From: Onchidella celtica
Taxonomy: Eukaryota; Mollusca; Gastropoda; Systellommatophora; Onchidiidae
Assembly: GCA_963931925.1 (NCBI GenBank)
Contig: OZ007579.1
Coordinates: forward strand, 34,310,118 to 34,374,117
Length of the DNA: 64,000 bases
Reading direction: 5' to 3'
Of this stretch, positions 61,714 to 64,000 are shown in pieces. The translations under genes and the position numbers were made by a program. The notes below the pieces were generated by a model. It worked only from the letters and a program-made list of their open reading frames with translations, searched no databases and was not told the DNA's origin. Each line of letters starts with the position of its first letter. The stretch's first letter is position 1.

Positions 61714-63008
61714 TTGTGTGCGACACACCCGGACTCTGAATTATTATAATTTCTACCATTTTAAATTGTTTCCTTTTTCACCGACTCGCATTTTATTCTG
61801 AATAATAATTATGCCAAGAAAGTCGCGCCTAGGCGGGAGAGACAACACAACGGTAAAAACACAAATTGAAACTGACCCAATCATTGAAATACTATGGTCC
61901 GTTGAAAGACAGAACGGTCGGAGAAGGGAGTTTGAGCTCGAGTTTGATGAAAGTACGTGGACACGATAATTATCTGACATGGCTTCAGGAAGAACCAAGA
62001 CGATAGACAGAATGCAACAGAATGATAGAACAGAAAGGAAAAAGGTGTCGTAGATAATTATGGAAGAGAGAGAAGTTAAACTCCACGACGACAGCTGTTA
62101 CAGTAACGATGTTGGATACAATGATGATTATGAACATGACGCTAGTGGGGAATCTTGAATCAATGTGATTCTAAAAGTTGGTCGGCTGTATCTCATGTCG
62201 TTACACCGAACTGGAATTTCACGCCTTGACTTGACAAGGCTTCTAAAGTCTGTTTTAGAAAGTGAATTGTATCAAATCTAATACCAGTGGACAATTCTTA
62301 TCCCCTTGGGAGATTGTTTTGCACCATTGTCATCGTTATATTCATCATCATCATAAAAATACGAAATTGTCGATGGTGATGATGATGATGATGATAAGGA
62401 AGGCGAAATTAAAAACAACAGAAGAAAGACAGAACTACTAAATGTTAAAAGCGCTGTAAGACAAAACCTTATCTTCAGCATGGGATCTCTGCCAACTACA
62501 ACAGCTCTTTACCTCCCCATCCCACCCCCTGTCTTCTCTCTCTCTCTCTCTCTCTCTTTACCCCCCCCCCCCCACCCCTCGCCCCGTCCTCCTTTCCTGC
62601 TTGTTACTTTAGGCATAATCTGTGCTCATGACTAGTGCCTTACACCCGCCCCCCCCCCTCTCTACCATTTCACCCTATCCCTCACCCACATCCACTCTCG
62701 CTACCTGGCTCAGAACAACTCGAAGTTCCACCACCATCTGTCACGAGCACACCGACCTGTCAAACACCACACATGACAGGTCGAGAGTGACCTGCCCCTA
62801 GCCCCGCCCCACAAGCCACCTGGTCGGGTCTGGGCTCTCCGCACTGACCTAGATGGACATCGATCGAGGAGATCGATAGGTAATCAGCTTCGATCTACTG
62901 ACCAGTGCCCGGAGAGCTGTTTATGAAAACAAAATTCGACATTATGTCCTAGAGATTTCAGTGCATACCAGAATAAATTGCTGCCGTCGGGCTGGATAGT
63001 ATGGCAAA
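61714..63008. other. Noncoding interval, nothing recognised
   Basis: Short GAT and CT repeats near 62378 and 62537, C runs near 62562 and 62649. No supported gene. Confidence 0.4.
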
Positions 63009-63115
63009 TTGTTAGGGGACCGCAGTACTTTACATTGAAAGGTATAGCTGAACAGTAAACACAGCCCAGTATTTTCTTTATTCAGCTTTGTAATTACACT
63101 ACGGTCCCTTAACAA
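63009..63115. mobile_element. Short MITE, GTTAGGGGACC family
   Basis: 107 bp with inverted ends TTGTTAGGGGACCGCAGTA and TTGTTAAGGGACCGTAGTG. The interior CAGTATTTTCTTTATTCAGC matches the fragments at 23260 and 40021. Confidence 0.68.
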
Positions 63116-63119
63116 CAGC

Positions 63120-63281
63120 TACCACTCCCTCCCCTCCCCCTCATCTGCCCCCCCCCCACCACCAACCAAAAAGCCGACCGGCGCTGCACTGTGGCGACGA
63201 CGTCCCTGCTCCAGTTGTAATTGGCTGCAATTACACAAAGGCAAATTTCCCAAACGGGATTAAAGAAGTATACAAATACAA
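63120..63281 (+). mobile_element. SINE 3' part, second copy
   Basis: C-rich stretch, then the conserved tail CCGACCGGCGCTGCACTGTG and the GGATTAAAGA end, as at 2580-2730, but without the long microsatellite at the 3' end. 5'-truncated copy. Confidence 0.68.
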
Positions 63282-63526
63282 ATGATGTTTGTGCTGGGCA
63301 GAATTTAGGCTGGAGGGCCCACGGAATCAAGTCCGGTTTGTGGTCCGCTTTGACTCAATGCTCGAGGTCTCTCGATTCAAGACGGCTGATTCAATCCAGA
63401 CAGTTTTGACCGGCCCCAACTGGTGAGACAGTACACTGTACTTGTTTCAGAATGATTTCAGTACTATAAAAATCACAGAAAATCTGTGGGGGGTAGAGGC
63501 AAGACTTGAAACAAAGACAAAAAAAT

Positions 63527-63721
63527 ATGGTCAAAAAGAAAAGAAAGTTAAAGGTAGCAAATCCTCCCGTAAGAAAGTTAAAGGTAGCAAATCCTCCCGT
63601 AAGAAAGTTAAAGGTAGCAAATCCTCCCGTAAGAAATAGGACCAAAACCCTAGAAAAAAACGCAAAGGCAAACAGAAAACAAGTCAAGCTTTCGCTGTTT
63701 GAAACTTTCGTCAGGAAATAA
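63527..63721 (+). CDS. Possible 64-aa Lys-rich repeat peptide
   Basis: ATG frame of 64 residues starting MVKKKRK with three exact copies of KLKVANPPVR, made by a 30-bp tandem repeat, followed by a Lys/Arg-rich part (KTLEKNAKANRKQ). No family known. May be chance, because another frame is also open through the repeat. Confidence 0.2.
   Translation: MVKKKRKLKVANPPVRKLKVANPPVRKLKVANPPVRNRTKTLEKNAKANRKQVKLSLFETFVRK
63541..63636. repeat. 30-bp tandem repeat, three copies
   Basis: Three identical copies of a 30-bp unit starting AAGAAAGTTAAAGGTAGC, plus six bases of a fourth. Confidence 0.95.
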
Positions 63722-64000
63722 TAGACTAAACTAAACTAACAGTTTGGAAAATTGAACTAATAATAACAAATACACAATTTAAAAAATGTAGAATCATCAT
63801 TATATTAATCAATGCAGACCAAATACGTTAGGTTCCCGTTTAACTACATAATTCACGTCTCACTCTAAAACCGTGAAAAAAAAAAAGAAAAAAAGAAGCA
63901 GACTTGACTCGGTGTATCTGTAATCCTACCTACCCTACAGAAATCTTATGCAAATTGACGTCGGATTGACGTACACTGGCCTGCTAGTCTGGGGACTGTT
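63722..64000. other. Noncoding end of window
   Basis: AT-rich with A runs; nothing recognised. Confidence 0.4.

Noticed and set aside
1-64000. CRISPR array, bacterial operon or organelle gene
   Set aside because: No direct repeats with unique spacers, no prokaryotic gene layout; the tandem arrays found are minisatellites or coding units.

Overview
This window looks like nuclear DNA from an invertebrate animal, most likely a marine gastropod mollusc (inference). It has long CT, GATA/GACA and CCAA microsatellites, tRNA-derived SINEs, Helitrons, MITEs, an intact Ty3/gypsy element, a CR1/L2-group LINE, and spliced exons with GT..AG borders. There are no bacterial operons, ribosome-binding sites or rRNA/tRNA operons. 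Most open frames in the simple repeats are compositional artefacts.

Layout. 1-14.6 kb: noncoding, with microsatellites, a SINE, Helitron ends and MITEs. 14.6-21.1 kb: a nest of mobile elements. A dispersed repeat is followed by a Helitron, which is split by a very young complete gypsy retrotransposon (15768-20562). A second Helitron starts exactly where the first ends. 21.1-28.7 kb: noncoding, with MITEs and a LINE 3' fossil. 28.7-38.2 kb: an island with almost no repeats, carrying at least 22 intronless ATG-to-stop frames on the plus strand. Nearly all encode a very small protein with one hydrophobic (transmembrane) segment. In its centre, 31327-32700 is a tandem array of 14 units of about 100 bp (11 intact, 2 without ATG, 1 truncated), each coding for a 20-21 residue membrane micropeptide. 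38.2-46.6 kb: MITE, Helitron and LINE. 46.6-57.4 kb: AT-rich noncoding DNA with tandem repeats. 57.5-59.7 kb: the last two coding exons of an RBM24/RBM38-type RNA-binding protein gene on the minus strand. 59.7-64 kb: introns or intergenic DNA with MITEs, a SINE and a short tandem repeat.

The micropeptide cluster is the likely undescribed system. All main members point the same way, almost all have a purine at -3 of the ATG, and several are followed by AATAAA. The tandem units have a period of 104 bp, which is not a multiple of three, so every copy starts and stops on its own. I do not recognise any member. Possible roles are regulators of a membrane pump (phospholamban/sarcolamban-like logic), germline or sperm membrane peptides, or secreted membrane-active peptides. 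None of these is shown by the sequence.
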